Source: Boletus sp. NGJ
Taxonomy: Eukaryota > Basidiomycota > Agaricomycetes > Boletales > Boletaceae
Direction of reading: 5' to 3'
Assembly (NCBI GenBank): GCA_019096195.1
Contig: JAGTXK010000012.1
Coordinates: 124,001 to 188,000, forward strand
Length of the DNA stretch: 64,000 nucleotides
The position numbers and the translations under genes were made by a program. The notes beneath the pieces were generated by a model. That model was not told where the DNA came from and did no database searches. It saw nothing but the letters and a program-made list of their open reading frames with translations. Positions 1 to 11,435 of the stretch are shown here, piece by piece (the first letter of the stretch is position 1; each line of letters opens with the position of its first letter).

Positions 1-1197
1 CTTTTCCCGAAAATGCTGAAACCGTGAGTCGCCTGCACTTGCATGCCCGAGGCATAACCTGCAACGTAGTGACAGAATAGTTGCCCGATTCTTCACGAGC
101 GTTGATCAAAGCAACGAGCGTGGAAGGAAGCTTCTTGGACCATTAATCGAGGAGCGGCAAAAATACATCGATGAATATGGGAAGGAGTGGGCCGACAAGC
201 CTGTTGGTCAACCTCGTTCGCAGACGATATCCACACTCACTACCGGTTTCTTGATAGAACGACTTTCTATCATGGTTGATGGAAGAGGGAGAGGGTCCAG
301 ACTTGACTGTAAAGTCCTTGACAACCCGTATAATGGTTATCAATTTTGCGGCTATCCACGTAGGTCCCGATGTTGTTTCCTCTCGTATACTAATGACGCT
401 AAGATCTTTTTATTTCGCGGTTAGACGTCTTCCAATGTACGCTTTGAATTCATGATCCAGACCTAACTCGTTTGACTGACACCACATGACGTCGACAGAG
501 CTTCACTCATGCACTCTTCTACCTCGCAGCGAATCCCCAGTACATTCAGCCTCTTCGTGAGGAGGTTGATGCAATCGTGGGGAAGAACGGGTGGTCGAAA
601 GCTGCACTAGGCAAGATGCGAAAACTAGATAGCTTCCTCAAGGAGTGCCAACGTCTCAAAGGTATTGGCAGCAGTACGTGTCTCTCCATTCATCCGATCC
701 ATCAGATTATTCAACCCACTAGCGGGGCTGATGCGCAAGGCGTTGAAAGACTACACATTCCCGGACGGCACATTTGTACCAAAAGGCACCACGATCCTCG
801 CAGCCATGCGATCCATACACCATGATGAAAGGTTCTACCAAAACGCCCACGCATTCGAGCCCTTCCGATTTGCAGGCGTGCATGAAGAGGACGGCGAAGG
901 CGTCAAGTATCAATACTCGTCGACGACGACCGAGTATTTGCCCTTTGGACATGGTCGACATGCGTGGTATGGTCCTTCTCCTCCGTGTTCTCAACGACCA
1001 GTAAGGTTCACCGAGTGTATGCTAGCCCGGGACGTTTCTTTGCTGCAAACGAGCTGAAATCGATGTTGGCCCACGTCGTGGTGACGTATGATGTGAAGCT
1101 GGCAGAGAACGCGACGCCTCCGCGAACGCTGCGTTTCGCGACGGCGCTGATGCCTGATCCGAGTGCAAAGGTGATGTTCCGAAGGAGGGTTGACTGA
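1..1197 (+). CDS. Cytochrome P450 copy A, 3' part (cut by window edge)
   Basis: C-terminal half of a basidiomycete cytochrome P450, a heme monooxygenase normally tied to the ER and fed by cytochrome P450 reductase. Visible exons by alignment with the other copies: 1-23, 76-202, 258-359, 425-436 (a 12-base micro-exon coding TSSN), 499-673, 723-966, 1026-1197. Seen: I-helix stretch NFAAIH+TSSN+SFTHALFYLA, K-helix ExxR as ECQR, PERF-like PFRF, and heme loop FGHGRHAC-PGRFFA with the cysteine codon split by the last intron (967-1025). All visible exons stay in frame to the stop at 1195-1197, so this copy may be intact. The substrate cannot be told. It resembles fungal P450s often labelled ent-kaurene oxidase-like; that label is not proof of function. 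Confidence 0.9.
425..436 (+). other. 12-base micro-exon of P450-A
   Basis: Four codons (T S S N) between a TTAG acceptor and a GTACGC donor. Without it the I-helix would lack the TS(S) residues that follow the conserved AAIH. The same exon is found at 17009-17020, 29653-29664, 36101-36112 (-) and 55810-55821 (-). Confidence 0.8.
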
Positions 1198-2081
1198 ACG
1201 ATTCTCTCGTCCGTGTATTACATGCCCCAATTATAACTGAGCTAGATGAATGTTAACCTCGGTTTTCATTCCGGAACCCGTTCTTTGTCTTGCCTCGCGC
1301 GTTCGACTCTATGCCTCCTGTGCTGGCATTCATGTATGTATTCGATAAATCGTCTGGCGAGCTGAATGCAGTTGGCTTTTGATTCTGATTTTATGGCACA
1401 ATTGTCTGAGTGGTACAAGCCGACCCACAGTGCCTAGGTTTCCCTCGCATGGGACCTTCATGTTAGATTGTTACTGTTCAGTTCACCGTTACCGTCTCGG
1501 CACTCTGGGGGGCAGGTGAATATTTACAAGCAAGCAATTGTAACATTACCCCACTGTCCCACTGAGATGGTAGACAACGCGGTGAAAAGACAACCGGAAA
1601 GCCGTCGGCTTGTCGGCTTGTATGGGCTTAAGCAAGGACTGCCATCTCCTGTCTGTGCATCCGTCATGCGGTGTGGAGACTGAGCACCTTTTGAACCAGC
1701 GCTGGCAAACAAATAATGTCGTACGCTTCTCCCGAGACGTGTGTAGTACCGCTTTGGCTCTCATATGACATGATAATGGCGCACCATCAGGTTTTAATTC
1801 GCGTATAAGAAATCCAGTCGTTGGCATTCTCGCCTTCTTTGACATTCAGACACTGTCCTCTAATCCCAACCTAGTAAGCACATGTACTGCATTGAGTCAT
1901 CTCGATCAACGTGTCTCATCGTGTGTACCCGAGCGAACGCACAACATCCATGCGGGTAACCTGACAGAAATGGTAGCGTCGCCTGATCCTTGCTGATGCT
2001 GATCCACTATGAGTCTAAGAATGCAAACTAAAGGGCATCGCGCGCACCGTTATATGGACCCTCGTAGGCGAAGATTGAGGA
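1198..2081. other. Intergenic DNA with WD40 3'-flank repeat
   Basis: No supported gene. The part from about 1860 to 2080 repeats beside the 3' ends of the other WD40 copies (near 7120-7260, 11200-11340, 33860-34020 inverted and 51890-52010 inverted), so the duplicated unit extends past the coding region. Short frames around 1470-1850 show no recognisable protein; a piece near 1600-1650 resembles 58840-58890 in inverted orientation. Confidence 0.5.
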
Positions 2082-4143
2082 CTATACTCTTGTCGCACCT
2101 AATAGGGTGTGAGCTGTTACGGGGTCTATCATCACCGGAAAAAAACGCACTGGGTCGACTTCCTTTGCACCGACAGAGCCTTGTCTGCCACGCGACTCGG
2201 AGGTATTTTTCTTCGGATGCTTCGCCTTGGCAGGTGATTTGTCCTGCAACGGTGATGAATCCCTGCATACAGATCCGGGGAACAACGAACCTGTGGCCGT
2301 CTGACGGTTTTTGCAACAGCTCGCTACGATATGTCAGATACACCGCATTCAATCATCTATCGAGGGAAAAACACTCACTCGCTTACGTTTACCTGCAGCC
2401 ATCCACGAATGTCCCTCGTGCTTGTCATCCACTCTCACTGGGGAGTGGGAAGACGATCGACGATCGGCAGGCTCGCGCGACTTGCCGGAAAATCGACCTG
2501 GTCTACTATGTGAAGTGGGGTCCTTGTTACTCATTCTTTGTAACCACTTTTTGAATCTTGATCGGCGCTGGGGCGCTGACTCGACAGTATCGAGATTTAC
2601 CTCTGGGCGTGTCTCTGAAGAGGAAGGCGCTGGTACGGTATCTGGTTGTGGTACAGCATGGGATGGGCCTAGCGGTGGTGCCTCATGGGCCTCACGAGCG
2701 TCGGAAGTGGAGGGCGCGGACAGCGACTTCGGCAACGTCAAGACGGAAGTAAGAAAATAATATAGTGAGCACCAACCTCGTCATAATCGAACTCAGGGCC
2801 AGGCATGCTCGACCGTACCTCAGCCTATGCCACTGTGAGAACCTGCTTTGAGGGAGAAACGAACAAATTGGTACCTCTAGGAGATCATCTCCGCTGTGTC
2901 CTTCGGACTCAAGTGGGCTAGCTTTCGTATTTTCCTTTGTACATACAAATGGAGTCAGCGCAGCTCCTTCGGTGACGGAATTATCATATTCTACCTGAGA
3001 GGAGTTGGGTGCATTGGCGTCGGGGCTACCGGATGTCGAAGGCCGCTGGTCTTGCTGTATTTCATCGCGACTGCGTATCTAAACATCGACATGGGAGAGA
3101 GAATAAGGCTTACCTGACAATACTGCGACTATAAATGAACAGACACTTACATGGAATGGACCATACGAATCGGGGAGAATCTTGCTGAGATCACGAATGA
3201 CGATTTTCCCGTCGAATCGTCCAATTGCAAGGTGGATGTTGTCCAGGGAGATCGATATCGACCGTATATCTTCACTCTCCTCGATGACCACTGGCAGGTC
3301 AATGCGAGTAAGTGTCGTTGTGTCCAGGAGCGTGATTGATTGCTTTGCGAAGCTCGTGATGAATTTGCCGTTTGGTGCTAGAGCGATAGAAGGGACGTTG
3401 TTGTTGCCATCGTGGAGAATCTGTGATTCAGCAAGTTGGGACCCAGTGGAAACATCGAAAGCCTTGATTTTGTTGCCGTGGGACGCAGCGAAGATTTTTT
3501 GGGCATCGCTTGACCATGCAAGCGGAGCGGCTGCGAACCAGTTGGGTATGTCGGTATTGATGGTGATGAGCTTGTCACCGGTATGACTGTCGAAAATGCG
3601 GATTGAATTTCCACCCAAGGATGCAGTAGCGATGTGTTTGCCAGTCGGGGAGAATCGGAGTCCAGTGACGCGCGTCGTCATGTCCGAGCGGGCCAACGAG
3701 TCTCTCCCCACTCGTAATGCTCCAAATGCTCGCGTTTCCGTTGACAGTCCCAGTGGCAAGCCTGGTCGAATCTGGGGAGACGTCCACTGCCCACACGTCA
3801 TTGTCGTGCTCCACGTCGATGACCTTTTGCCAACGCATCTCTCCGTCCCACATGTTTACTCCCTCATCAGCCCCACACACTATCCACTTCTGATCCCGCG
3901 ACACAGACATGGCGTTTACGCCCATTCCCGTTTGCTTTCCGACCTCTTTGCCGTCTGCAAATCGCCATCGTTGTATCCCGCCATCGCCCCCGCCAAAAAC
4001 ATGCTTTCCGTCAGGGTGGAATGCGACCGCCCGTACCAGTGCAGAGCTACCAGTGTTAATGACTATTGTATGGTCTTATCGAACTGTCAGCATTGCTCAA
4101 TCACTCCTGAGAACTGTCACGCACTGGTATTCATCGACGACAT
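2082..4143 (-). pseudogene. WD40-propeller protein U1, frameshifted copy
   Basis: Copy of the local WD40 family, read from 4143 down to 2082. Exon 1 (4143-4125) codes MSSMNT; exon 2 (4074-3151) holds the seven WD40 blades; exon 3 is 3078-2995 and further small exons lead to a basic, Ser/Pro-rich linker (about 2740-2380) and a C-terminal exon ending in a hydrophobic stretch. Exon 2 carries one extra base near 3672, in the loop GHDD-RVTGLRF: blades 1-3 and 4-7 lie in different frames. Exon 1+2 length (943) is not a multiple of three, unlike U2 and U4. Everything else is spliceable, so the break looks recent. A sequencing error at this site is possible. Its C-terminal exon is of the U3 type and its linker of the U4 type. 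Likely role when whole: protein scaffold. Confidence 0.75.
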
Positions 4144-6279
4144 CCTTACCAGTGGTATTGTACACACTGATTGTCGGCTTTGAAGAGTGGGAGAACAAGC
4201 GTCTCAGTTTCAAACTCGTGGCACACAAACTTGCTGCATACGCACGCTTATTCTCCATATATATGGTCGCGCACTGCCTTGTGTCTTTGGCGCTTATTCT
4301 TACTCGAATCCCAACTACGTGACCTCGCTGCGAGCCTGCGACACGTAGCTTTGCCCTGGAATTTGTGAGCGTTCGTCATACTCAACTCCAGGACTCAGTT
4401 CACAACGTGAGCTTCGGCTGGCGATGGATCGGTGTCGGCAGAAGCGTGTTTTCGGGCTCCGTCGTCGAAGGGGCGCAAACACATGTTTGCGCATCTTGTT
4501 CAGCTTCTTCGACGACAGATCACTCTTTCGCACCTACTCTGTATCCTTTTTGCCCCACCCACCTGCACCCTCTGGTGTCTTTCCATCTCTCTTGCCCTGT
4601 CTGTACCATAGTCTGCACTGGTCAATTGAGCTGCTTTTCTTTCTTTCTTTGTGCACCCAGTCCTGCCTTCCAGCTGCATTGGGTCGGAGTTCTCGCCGCT
4701 CTGGCTCACAGCACACCTGTCAGTCAGGACAGATCTCTGGGCCCAAACCACCCAGGTCCCATCCTGGACTGCACCCAGCCCACCTAAGGAAGGCCTGTCT
4801 AGATCTGGACTATCCCACACTCTCTTCATTGCATCACACTAGTATTCCACTCACTAGCCTACTGCCCCCTCACCCTCGATGCACCCAGCCTGAAATGGGT
4901 GGATTAGACCAACTCATGACATGTGCCACACAAAATCATTCTCATAAACTTTAAAAGCCACAGTCAAATGTATGTTTGTGCAGCCACCTGGATCCAAAAC
5001 CACATTTGTTGGGCCATGTCTCTCCCTGGAACTTGAGTGGTTGTTCTCAAACACAGCCTCGTTAGCGTTCGTACTAGTATTCCCCTCGTATACTCACCAA
5101 CAAGTTGCCTTGTTCACCATGGCCAGATTGTCTCACAGACAGAGACATGAAAGCCACAGAATCACTGCAGATTGCTCTCAAATGCTGTCCTGAGGTATAA
5201 AAAGTGGATTCTACAAGCATAATATGCTCTGTGATCTTTGCACAACATTGTCTAATGTGTTCTACCACCATCTAGGGCAGGATTGAAATGCCGTATTTTT
5301 GATATTCCGATGACTCGGATCAGGCCAGATCCACAGCCCATTCACGAACTGTCGCAGCACTTTGATCGACGTCGAAGGCATCGCTCCAGTGCGCGAACGC
5401 TTACGCACGTTGTTGCTAGTACGTACCCCTCATGAAATTGACTGGACCATCGACACTGACAAGGTTGGTCCGATATGAATATTCCCTGCGGTCACTGATG
5501 TATGTCCTCTTGTTTACGCAAATCATTCTACAGTACGTCTTGCAAGCAGCAGAGAGAGCCTACATGGTTGGCAACTTCGCTTTCTCAACTAAACCTAGCG
5601 AGCAAGTTGGAAACACAAAGACAGTGAATCAAGACTCGAACTTCTGAACCCTGATCGATGATGTGCGTTTTTATGTATGCAGGTAGCACGGTCCGAGATG
5701 CGAAGATGATTTTGTGGACCTCATCCATGATCATGCTCTACAGAGAGGGGGCGAGTGTTTCGGTGACCATCTCCAGGGCAGCCAACCGTGATACTATCGT
5801 ACTATCATACTTGCAAAGTGAGTCGTATGCCACCTACTTTGCCTCGTTGCCCTGGAGTACGAACGGTCTCTTCTACATTCTCCAGCTACTCGTTAGTTGT
5901 CATATGACCTAACGTATGCGCCACCTCCGTACATACGAAGTATGTCATCACGGCCGTCCTCCTTGCAAGCCATCCCTCTGCTATCTACAATAAATCACTC
6001 CGACCCATTCATTCACCTCCTAGTCGATCATCCAGTCGTATTCTTCCTGATTCCCCCTGTTGTCCATCTTCCTCTGACGACTGTAGCAAATCTGGCTAGT
6101 GGCCCACTATGCTAGTGCCTGCCTTGGGGCATGGGAACTCTGTCAAAACCTTGATACAAAGTGCAAGGAACAAGACATTGAGCAGGAACAACCGTCTTCT
6201 ATTCCCGCAGTGGTGCACTCTTTCTTGACTCCTCCAGCAGAATACCGCCTGTCAACAATGCATCATCGCAGATCTAGGT
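4144..6279. repeat. WD40 5' flank and first copy of module M
   Basis: 4144-4540 repeats the 5' flank of the other WD40 copies (compare 9366-9640, 13453-13740, 31560-31740 inverted). About 4540-5050 is a pyrimidine-rich stretch absent from the other units, perhaps an insertion; no ends could be fixed. 5050-5920 is module M, shared with 9840-10500, 13900-14530 and 31080-31290 (inverted). On the + strand it includes exon-like pieces: one near 5310-5420 ending at a GTACGT donor (motif PIHELSQHFD) and one near 5475-5560 (motif YSLRSLMYVLLF). No unbroken gene model was found. 5920-6240 shows nothing recognisable. Confidence 0.5.
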
Positions 6280-6732
6280 TTGACATGCCCGCTCTCCCAA
6301 GATCCATCGGCGTCGCTTTCACTATGGCCCCACGAACTCAGCCCAGCGCCTTCTTCGCAGCCTGAAATAGCGCTTAACAACGTCCGCCAACGACGATTAA
6401 CCCCGCTTTCCGGAGTGACAAGTCGGACAAAGTGTCTGTTTCATCCACGCCACGCAGTTCTTATTCGATATGTGCCTCTTATCCATTCGATACCCGAATC
6501 CCTTTCAGTCAAGGAAGACTACAAGCCCAGTCGCCCTCGCACCGCCTCACATACCCCCGCGGTCAACGCTTCCGAGGATCGCTCCCAGCCTCCGCCCGTT
6601 ACGCTTGTAACTGCCATGTCCTCGATGTCAAATAAAATGGCACCGCACGGATTCCAACCATCATTGATGTCTAAACGTCCTTACAAGCAAGAGTTCCATC
6701 TGAGAGTGTCTTGCGGGGAACTTTACCAGTGA
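6280..6732 (+). CDS. Hypothetical 150-residue open frame, unknown
   Basis: An open frame of 150 codons from ATG at 6280 to the stop before 6733. The product is rich in Ser, Pro, Arg and Thr and looks disordered; no domain, signal peptide or membrane segment is visible. A second frame over 6432-6635 is equally Ser/Pro rich, so either could be the read one, or neither. Nothing similar was noticed in the other WD40 units. It stands alone between module M and the U2 gene. It may be chance or an exon of an unrecognised gene. Confidence 0.2.
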   Translation: MTCPLSQDPSASLSLWPHELSPAPSSQPEIALNNVRQRRLTPLSGVTSRTKCLFHPRHAVLIRYVPLIHSIPESLSVKEDYKPSRPRTASHTPAVNASEDRSQPPPVTLVTAMSSMSNKMAPHGFQPSLMSKRPYKQEFHLRVSCGELYQ

Positions 6733-7261
6733 CTCGAGTAGTGGACGTACGCCATTTACGCCTGCGATGGTGGTGACATCTGTGTGCGGTCAAAGGACGA
6801 TGTCAGTGATGTGGGCCGTATGATAAAAGGTCGGGGGCATGCGAAGAACTTGAGGGTGACGTTTTGGGTCCCACAGCCCATACGTGGCCAGGAGCGGGCA
6901 AACATGGATCTCACAGATAAGCAGAGAATGTCTGAAGGAAGACGCAGCGCGGCCAAGGCTGCGATCAAGGTTGTTCTCGTTGTTCTAAATAGGTGAATAT
7001 TGTGGATCCTAACCTCCGCGAGCTTATAGTAATAGGACTTGTACTGATACCGCGAGGGGACACGATCTCTCGAAGGATTGCACGGTTAATATCCATATGT
7101 TCGTGATTCAGTGTAGTATCTATGTCCCATCATGTGTACCTGAGCGAGAACATAACAACCACCCGGGGAACGTGATTGCAAGAGTAGCATAGTCTGATTC
7201 CTGTGGACGCTGAAGCGCTGTAAGTCGAACAATGTAGGTCAACGGAAAATAATGCGCACCG
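6733..7261. repeat. WD40 3'-flank repeat
   Basis: No clear gene. About 6780-7080 matches 34020-34290 in inverted orientation (shared string ACGTATGGGCTG and neighbours); frames on both strands are open for about 70 codons, but which strand, if any, codes is not clear. 7120-7261 is the 3' flank common to WD40 copies. Confidence 0.45.
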
Positions 7262-9365
7262 TTAGATGAACCCCCGTGGCCGAGGGTTGAGATGGATTGC
7301 TTGCTTGCTGCGCCTAATATGGGCATGAGTTGTCGTAATGAGGTCCATTATTACTAGAAAGAGACGCACTGGTGCTGCTTTCCTTGTATCCGTAGCACGT
7401 TCTCCGCTACGAGAAGCGACTTCGTTCGGCTGGTTAGGAATAGTAGCCTTGCTATATGATTTCTCCTGTGACGTGTGATGATTCAAGTTCTGTGCATACC
7501 GATCCAGGAGACAACGAACCTGTGGCCGTCTGACGTTTTTTGCGACCGCTCGCTAAGATATGTCAGATACTGCACCGATCATCTATCGAGGAAACACACT
7601 CACTCGCTTACGTTTACCTGCAGCCATCCAAGCAGGTCTTTCGTGCCTGTCATCCACTCTCACTGGGGTGTGGGAAGGAGAACGATGATCGGCAGGTTCG
7701 CGCGACTTTCCGGAAAGTCGATCAGGCTTGTGTGATGCCGGGTCCTTGTTACTCTTCCTTAACCGCGTCTGTAGCCACCTTTTGACCACGTTGCCCTTCG
7801 ATGACTCGAGATTTTGATTTTCCTCCTGACGTGTCTCTGGGGGGGAGTTTACTGGCAGGTCATCCAATGACTGTAACATGAGATGAGATGATCCAACTGG
7901 CACTATCTCATCCTCGCGGGGATCGACAGAGGATGCTGGTGACAGTGACTGCAGCAGTGTCAACATGGAAGTAAGGGGAGAATAAAGTAATCACCAACCT
8001 CATCATAGTCGAAGGATAGAGGAGCTGGCGTGTTGGATGGCACCTCGACCTATGTCATCGTTAGAACTCGCTTCGAGGGTGAAATGAACAAACTAGTACC
8101 TCGAGGAGATCGTCATTGTCTTTATTGTGTCCCGCAGACTCGAGCGGTCCAGATTTGTCAGTATCTTCCTGTTGTACGTAGGGAATGGAGTCAGCGTAGC
8201 TCATTTGGTGACGGAATGACAATATTTTACTGGGGAGGGGTTAGGTGCATTAGCATCGGGGCCGCCGGATGTGGAAGGCCGCCGGTCTTGCTGTACTTCG
8301 TCACGAGTGGATACCTATGCAATCTGTCAATATGCGAGGGAGAATGGGACTTCTGCGACTATGAATGAGCAGATACTTGCATGGAATGGACTATATGAAT
8401 TAGGAAGAATCCTGCTGAGATCATGAATGACGATTTTCCCGTCATATCGTCCAATCGCAAGGTAGCTATTGTCCGGGGAGATGGTGATCGACCGCAGTCT
8501 TTCGCTGTCCTTGATGACTCGGACCAGGTCGATGCGAGTAAGTGTTGATGTGTCGAGGAACGAGATGGAATCCAATGCAAAGGTAGTGATGAATTTGCTG
8601 TTTGGTGCTAGAGCGATAGAGGGGATGTTGTCATTGCTGTTATGGAGAATCTGTGATTCAGCAAGTTGAGACCCAGTGAAGACATCGAAAGCCCTGATTT
8701 TGTTGTCGCAGGACGCAGCAAAAATTTGCTGAGCATCGCCTGACCATGCAAGCGGAGTGCACAACCAGGTGGGTATGTCCGTATTGATGGCGATGCGCTT
8801 GTCACCAGTATGACTGTCGAAAATGCGGATCGCGTTTCTCCCCCAGCAAGCAGTGGCAATGAGCTCGCCAGTCGGGGAGAATCGAAGTCCAGTGACGCGG
8901 TCGTCATGACCGAGCGGGCCAACGAGTCTTTTCCCACTCGTAATGTTCCAAATGCTCGCGTCTCCGGTGTTAGTCCCAGTGGCAAGCCTGGTCGAATCTG
9001 GGGAGACGTCCACTGCCCACACGTCGTTGTCGTGCTCCACGTCGATGACCTTTTGACGCATCTCTCCGTCCCACACGTTCGCTCCCTTATCAGCCCCACA
9101 CACTATCCACTTCTGATCCCGCGACACAGACATGGCGTTTACGTCCATTCCCGTTTGCTTTCTGACCTCTTTGCCGTTTGCAATTCGCCGTCGTTGTATC
9201 CCGCCATCGCCCCCGCCAAAAACATGCTTTCCGTCAGGGTGGAATGCGACCGCCCGCACCACTTTAGAGCTACCGGTGTCCAGGATTATTTTATGGTCTT
9301 ACTGAACGTCAGCATTGCTCAATCACTCCTCAGAACTATCACGTACCTGTATTCATCGACGACAT
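7262..9365 (-). CDS. WD40-propeller protein U2, intact copy (573 aa)
   Basis: Predicted scaffold protein with one seven-blade beta-propeller. Exons on the minus strand: 9365-9347, 9297-8381, 8314-8231, 8168-8100, 8049-7999, 7948-7604, 7552-7520, 7465-7262; together 1722 bases, 573 residues plus stop, no internal stop. Residues about 10-310 hold the WD40 repeats, starting VVRAVAFHPDGKHVFGGGD; about 310-390 are acidic and polar; about 390-500 form a basic Ser/Pro linker (MVKRWLQTRLRKSNKD); the last exon has a hydrophobic run VRLFLVIMDLITT and a basic end HLNPRPRGFI. The start ATG is chosen because MSS-N-T is conserved in all copies and its exon splices in phase. Odd point: intron 2 has a GC donor (CAT|GCAAGT) where U1, U3 and U4 have GT. 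Without GC-AG splicing the protein would end soon after the propeller. Not an NLR: no P-loop or NACHT region is in front. Confidence 0.8.
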
Positions 9366-11435
9366 TCTCACCAATGGTGCACAATCGTCGGTTTCGCAGT
9401 GTCAAACAACAAGGTGTTTCGGTTGACTCGTGGTGCGCAAAGTTCAATACTGAAACCCGTTCCCTGATTCTCAATATGGTCTGTTTACGCACTGCCTCGC
9501 ATCTTCAACGCTTATACTTGGATTTCAGCTACGCGGACTCGCTGCGACAACCAGGTAAGCAATCATCATCCCCGAAGCTTTCCCTCGCTGCCGCATGTAA
9601 CCTACCTTGTCATTTGCGGGTGCTCATCATTTCGCGACTGCAGACCTCGATCAGTGCATCCGCATTCCACATACTGCGCACAAAATCCGACTCGTTCTCA
9701 TACATGACGTGGTCAAACTGCTGATAAATGTTTCCCATAAAACAGGAGACGATTGTACTTCTGTGCATCTACTTCAACCACGTCACATTCACGTGTATGC
9801 GCAGCCTGGGCGTTCTCCTATTTGTCTTTCTGGAGCTTCGATAGTTGCGCTCAGACATCACCTCATTGGCACTAACAATGCCTTCGTACACTCAACGGTA
9901 TGCGCGCGAGTGTGATCGATTGCAGGAGATTATTTAATGTGTACTACTGCCACTATCTGGCAAGATCAACGTCCCTGTGCGTGAACTATCAAAATACTTT
10001 GACCCATATCCAAGACTCGCTTCGGCGGGCGGACATTTACGCACCATCATGTAAGTTAGTACGCTTCCCTTCTCATGACGTTGACTGGACTACCGACATT
10101 GACGAGCTGACCAGACGTGAATATTCCTCGTGACCACGGATGGATGTCTGCTTGTTCGCACTACAGATTTCATTCTACGTCCTGCATGTGTCAGGAATGG
10201 CACGGCCAGCGATCTCGCGATCTATCAGCAGATTAGCCACACAAGCTTCGGGGATCAAGACTTGAGCTTCTGAACCGGACCGATCATGTATGGTCAGAGG
10301 TACAAGGATAATTTTGTGGATGTCATCAACGCTGCGACGTTTCTGTGCTAAAGAGCTCAACTCGTTTCACAGACTCTGTTTCCCTCTTCTTTGTCACTTA
10401 CTTTGCTTTGTATTTGCCGCTGCCCTGGGGTACAAGCGGTCCCTTTTACATCTTCCAAGTGCTCATCGGTTGTCACATTGGGTTCGCTAATATAGAAAAG
10501 TCTGAACCTCTTTCAATACCAAGTACTGAGTCGCCGATCGTTGTCCTCCCGAGGTACGAGTCTCTCTAGGATAATGTCCGTTCCGACACCTGTACACCAG
10601 TGGCTACATGCAACCCACCATCGGGCCCGCCATCCGATCCGTGCCAAACCTCGTCCTCGCGAGACGATGCATCCTCACACCAAGCCTCCGAATGCGAGCG
10701 CAAACGAAAACGGGATGGTGCAGAAGTGAAGGAACGTCTGGAAGGCATTGTTGAACCGAAAGGAGTGGGGGGAGACGCACGCGGAGAGAGAGCGATGGTG
10801 CGTTTCGGGAAAAAGTGGGACGAATCGACGTTATTGGCGGTTGGAGAGATCCGTATGTATTCTGATTCTCGCCAAGCTTTCGTTATTGACGTCTTATTAA
10901 TGCTATCATCATACACAGTCCTTCGTTCCTTGTGTGTACATGCGTCTGCGGTGTCGGGTCTGCGGATCCTTTGTGCCAGCCTTGGCAAATACTTAGATGT
11001 GTGTAGTGCAGCCCTGGCCCCGATACAGCGTGACGATGGCCGCGTGTCTCCCATATGCCTGAATGTTGCCTGAATGTCGACATGCCTGCCAAAGGTTGGG
11101 TTACGCGACCTCCTACCACACACGCCGGTTTTAGTCGATATTCTTTGTAATAATCAATCAATCCCAACCGAGGGTCTACATGTATGATGTACATACATAA
11201 AACACCTGGATCAATCTGTCTCATCGTGTGCACCTGAGCGAATACACAACATCCACGCGGGTAACCTGACTGCAACGGTAGCGTCGCTTGATCCTCGCTG
11301 ATGCTGATCCACTATAAGTCTAACAATACAAGCTAAAAGGACATCACGCGCACCGTTACATGGACCCTCGTACCCGAAGGTTGAGGTGGACTATTCTCTT
11401 GTTGCACCTGTGGGCGTGAACGGTCGTTATGAGTT
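9366..11435. repeat. WD40 5' flank, module M copy 2 and second unknown piece
   Basis: 9366-9640 is the WD40 5' flank. 9840-10500 is module M: near 9896-9935 + strand codons give RYARECDRLQEII, and 9962-10050 give KINVPVRELSKYFDPYPRLA then a perfect GTAAGT donor, so this was once an exon. 10370-10500 also recurs inverted at 59570-59760. 10560-10900 is a further repeated piece, found inverted at 52430-52740 and partly at 30650-30800; its + frame (157 codons from 10600) is rich in charged residues and contains MVRFGKKW, matched by VRFGKGG in the 52.5 kb copy. Stops and gaps differ between copies, so I cannot give a gene. 11100-11435 is WD40 3' flank. Confidence 0.5.

Noticed and set aside
2349-2741. 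Frame taken as a separate 130-residue gene
   Set aside because: It is the linker exon of the U1 WD40 gene plus intron read-through, as shown by alignment with the U4 exon at 33165-33515.
4540-5050. Separate mobile element inserted in the U1 unit
   Set aside because: The stretch is absent from sister units, but no terminal repeats or target duplication could be found, so it is left as unassigned.
8810-9724. Long open frame of 304 codons on the plus strand
   Set aside because: It lies antisense to WD40 exon 2 of U2. The minus strand gives seven WD40 blades and in-phase splicing; the plus frame has no domain and is a shadow of the GC-rich gene.
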